A stretch of 64,000 bases of DNA, from positions 12,986,501-13,050,500 of the forward strand of contig JAWUZG010000051.1 in assembly GCA_036785705.1 (NCBI GenBank), read 5' to 3'. This stretch comes from Acanthornis magna. Taxonomy: Eukaryota > Chordata > Aves > Passeriformes > Acanthizidae. Made by a program: the position numbers and the translations under genes. Of the stretch, positions 63,101 to 64,000 are shown piece after piece. Numbering within the stretch: position 1 is the stretch's first letter; every line of letters starts with the position of its first letter. The notes beneath the pieces are model-generated. The model was not told where the DNA came from and searched no databases. It saw only the letters and a program-made list of their open reading frames with translations.

Positions 63101-64000
63101 AAGTCTGAACTCTGGAGACAGCCTCATAAGGCAGATGTCTTCTGGTATCCTGTACAAATTCACATGATGTGAATTCTTCCTTTGAGACCCTGGTGGGAAA
63201 TGCAGTCTCTTCCTTGCTGATTTACTGCAGGACTGCTGATAGGGAAACCCGTGTGTAGCAGAACACTACCCACAGCACAACAGGGACGAGATAGGCAGCA
63301 CATCTACGGAGGGAGATTTGGTGCCTTAGCCAAAGTTACAGAAACTGTGAAGTATTCCAAGTGTTACAATATGGAAAACAGCATAACCCTCACATCAGAG
63401 ATACTTTGTGTCTCACTGTCTGTCTTTGGGAGCAGAAAGAATGGCTATATACAATTAATGATATCAAGCAGAGGCCAGCGTAGGAATAAAAAACCTCAAA
63501 CAATACACCTAAGTACTATCATGGTAATTTTATCCTTTTTTCAAAATTATTTTTTAAACTGAACTCATTACTTAGCTCAGCAATGGTCAGGACTGGAAGG
63601 CTACACCAGGACTGTAATGAAGGTATAACCCTACAGAACAATTTTGATTATAGTGAAGGTTTCAGCTGACTACATTTTAATTAATCCGAGTACTACAGCA
63701 CTCTGAATCCCCAGATATCCCAGATCAATTTGCAGACTAACATGGCTGATTTTACAGCATATTTTAACATTGCTCTAATAAATTCTTCAACAGTTCTTTA
63801 AAGTCTCAGAGGTAATCGAACTTCTTTTCTATTTTTATTATAGAGGCTTTCAAAAGACATTTCAACTATATATTACTAAAATAATGTGGCTGTGGAATGC
63901 TAAATATAGCATCAGAAACCAAATATGTCTTCAATACTTGCATTAATTAAAAGCACAAAGACATTCCTAATTACAAATGAGGTTTTTTCATATTGATAAA
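48120..64000 (-). other. CMSS1 5'-side intron, remainder
   Basis: About 16 kb without a recognised exon on either strand; the intron is therefore at least 18.9 kb. In mammals this CMSS1 intron is very long and hosts FILIP1L on the opposite strand, but I saw none of its coiled-coil coding exons. Candidate non-coding elements at about 50575-50790 and 59220-59660, and an exon-like frame at about 61952-62150, are in the findings. Confidence 0.7.

Noticed and set aside
45099..64000. FILIP1L coding exons
   Set aside because: No long coiled-coil reading frame on the plus strand; the gene must lie further right or is unrecognisable here.
1..64000. tRNA genes, CRISPR arrays, operons or prokaryotic systems
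   Set aside because: No tRNA box A/B pair was noticed and no spaced direct-repeat array is present; the window is clearly vertebrate nuclear DNA.

Overview
This is a vertebrate nuclear window, almost certainly from a bird and probably a songbird. The evidence is spliced GT-AG genes, long AT-rich introns, CR1 retrotransposon 3' ends in both orientations, and solo LTRs flanked by 5-bp target-site duplications. I saw no Alu or L1-type mammalian repeats. The passerine assignment is an inference; no species call is possible.

Two protein genes are recognisable, both on the minus strand. TMEM30C (CDC50C, a P4-ATPase flippase beta subunit) is complete: seven coding exons between 22591 (ATG) and 14665 (stop) give an intact 351-residue reading frame with every splice phase consistent. 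CMSS1 (a Cms1-family small-subunit ribosome-biogenesis factor) follows to the right. Its last nine coding exons lie between 45098 and 23888, and its first coding exon(s) are beyond the right edge. The genes are head-to-tail: the CMSS1 stop is 1.3 kb upstream of the TMEM30C ATG. They have no known shared pathway; one acts in ribosome assembly in the nucleolus, the other in phospholipid flipping at membranes. The pairing matches the mammalian CMSS1-TMEM30C neighbourhood (human 3q12).

Layout: 1-842 holds LTR/primer-binding-site-like retroviral remains; 843-14640 is intergenic with one CR1 tail at about 7595-7878; 14641-22591 is TMEM30C; 22592-23759 is the short intergenic gap; 23760-45098 is CMSS1, with a CR1 polymerase tail, a second CR1 tail and a 661-bp solo LTR in its introns; 45099-64000 is CMSS1 intron sequence containing a 905-bp solo LTR and no recognisable exon. 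FILIP1L, which in mammals lies antisense inside the large CMSS1 intron, was not found here.

I found no convincing undescribed system. The best observations are the intact TMEM30C, the degenerate DEAD-box-like motifs in CMSS1, two sibling LTRs with perfect target-site duplications, and a few candidate non-coding regulatory elements.
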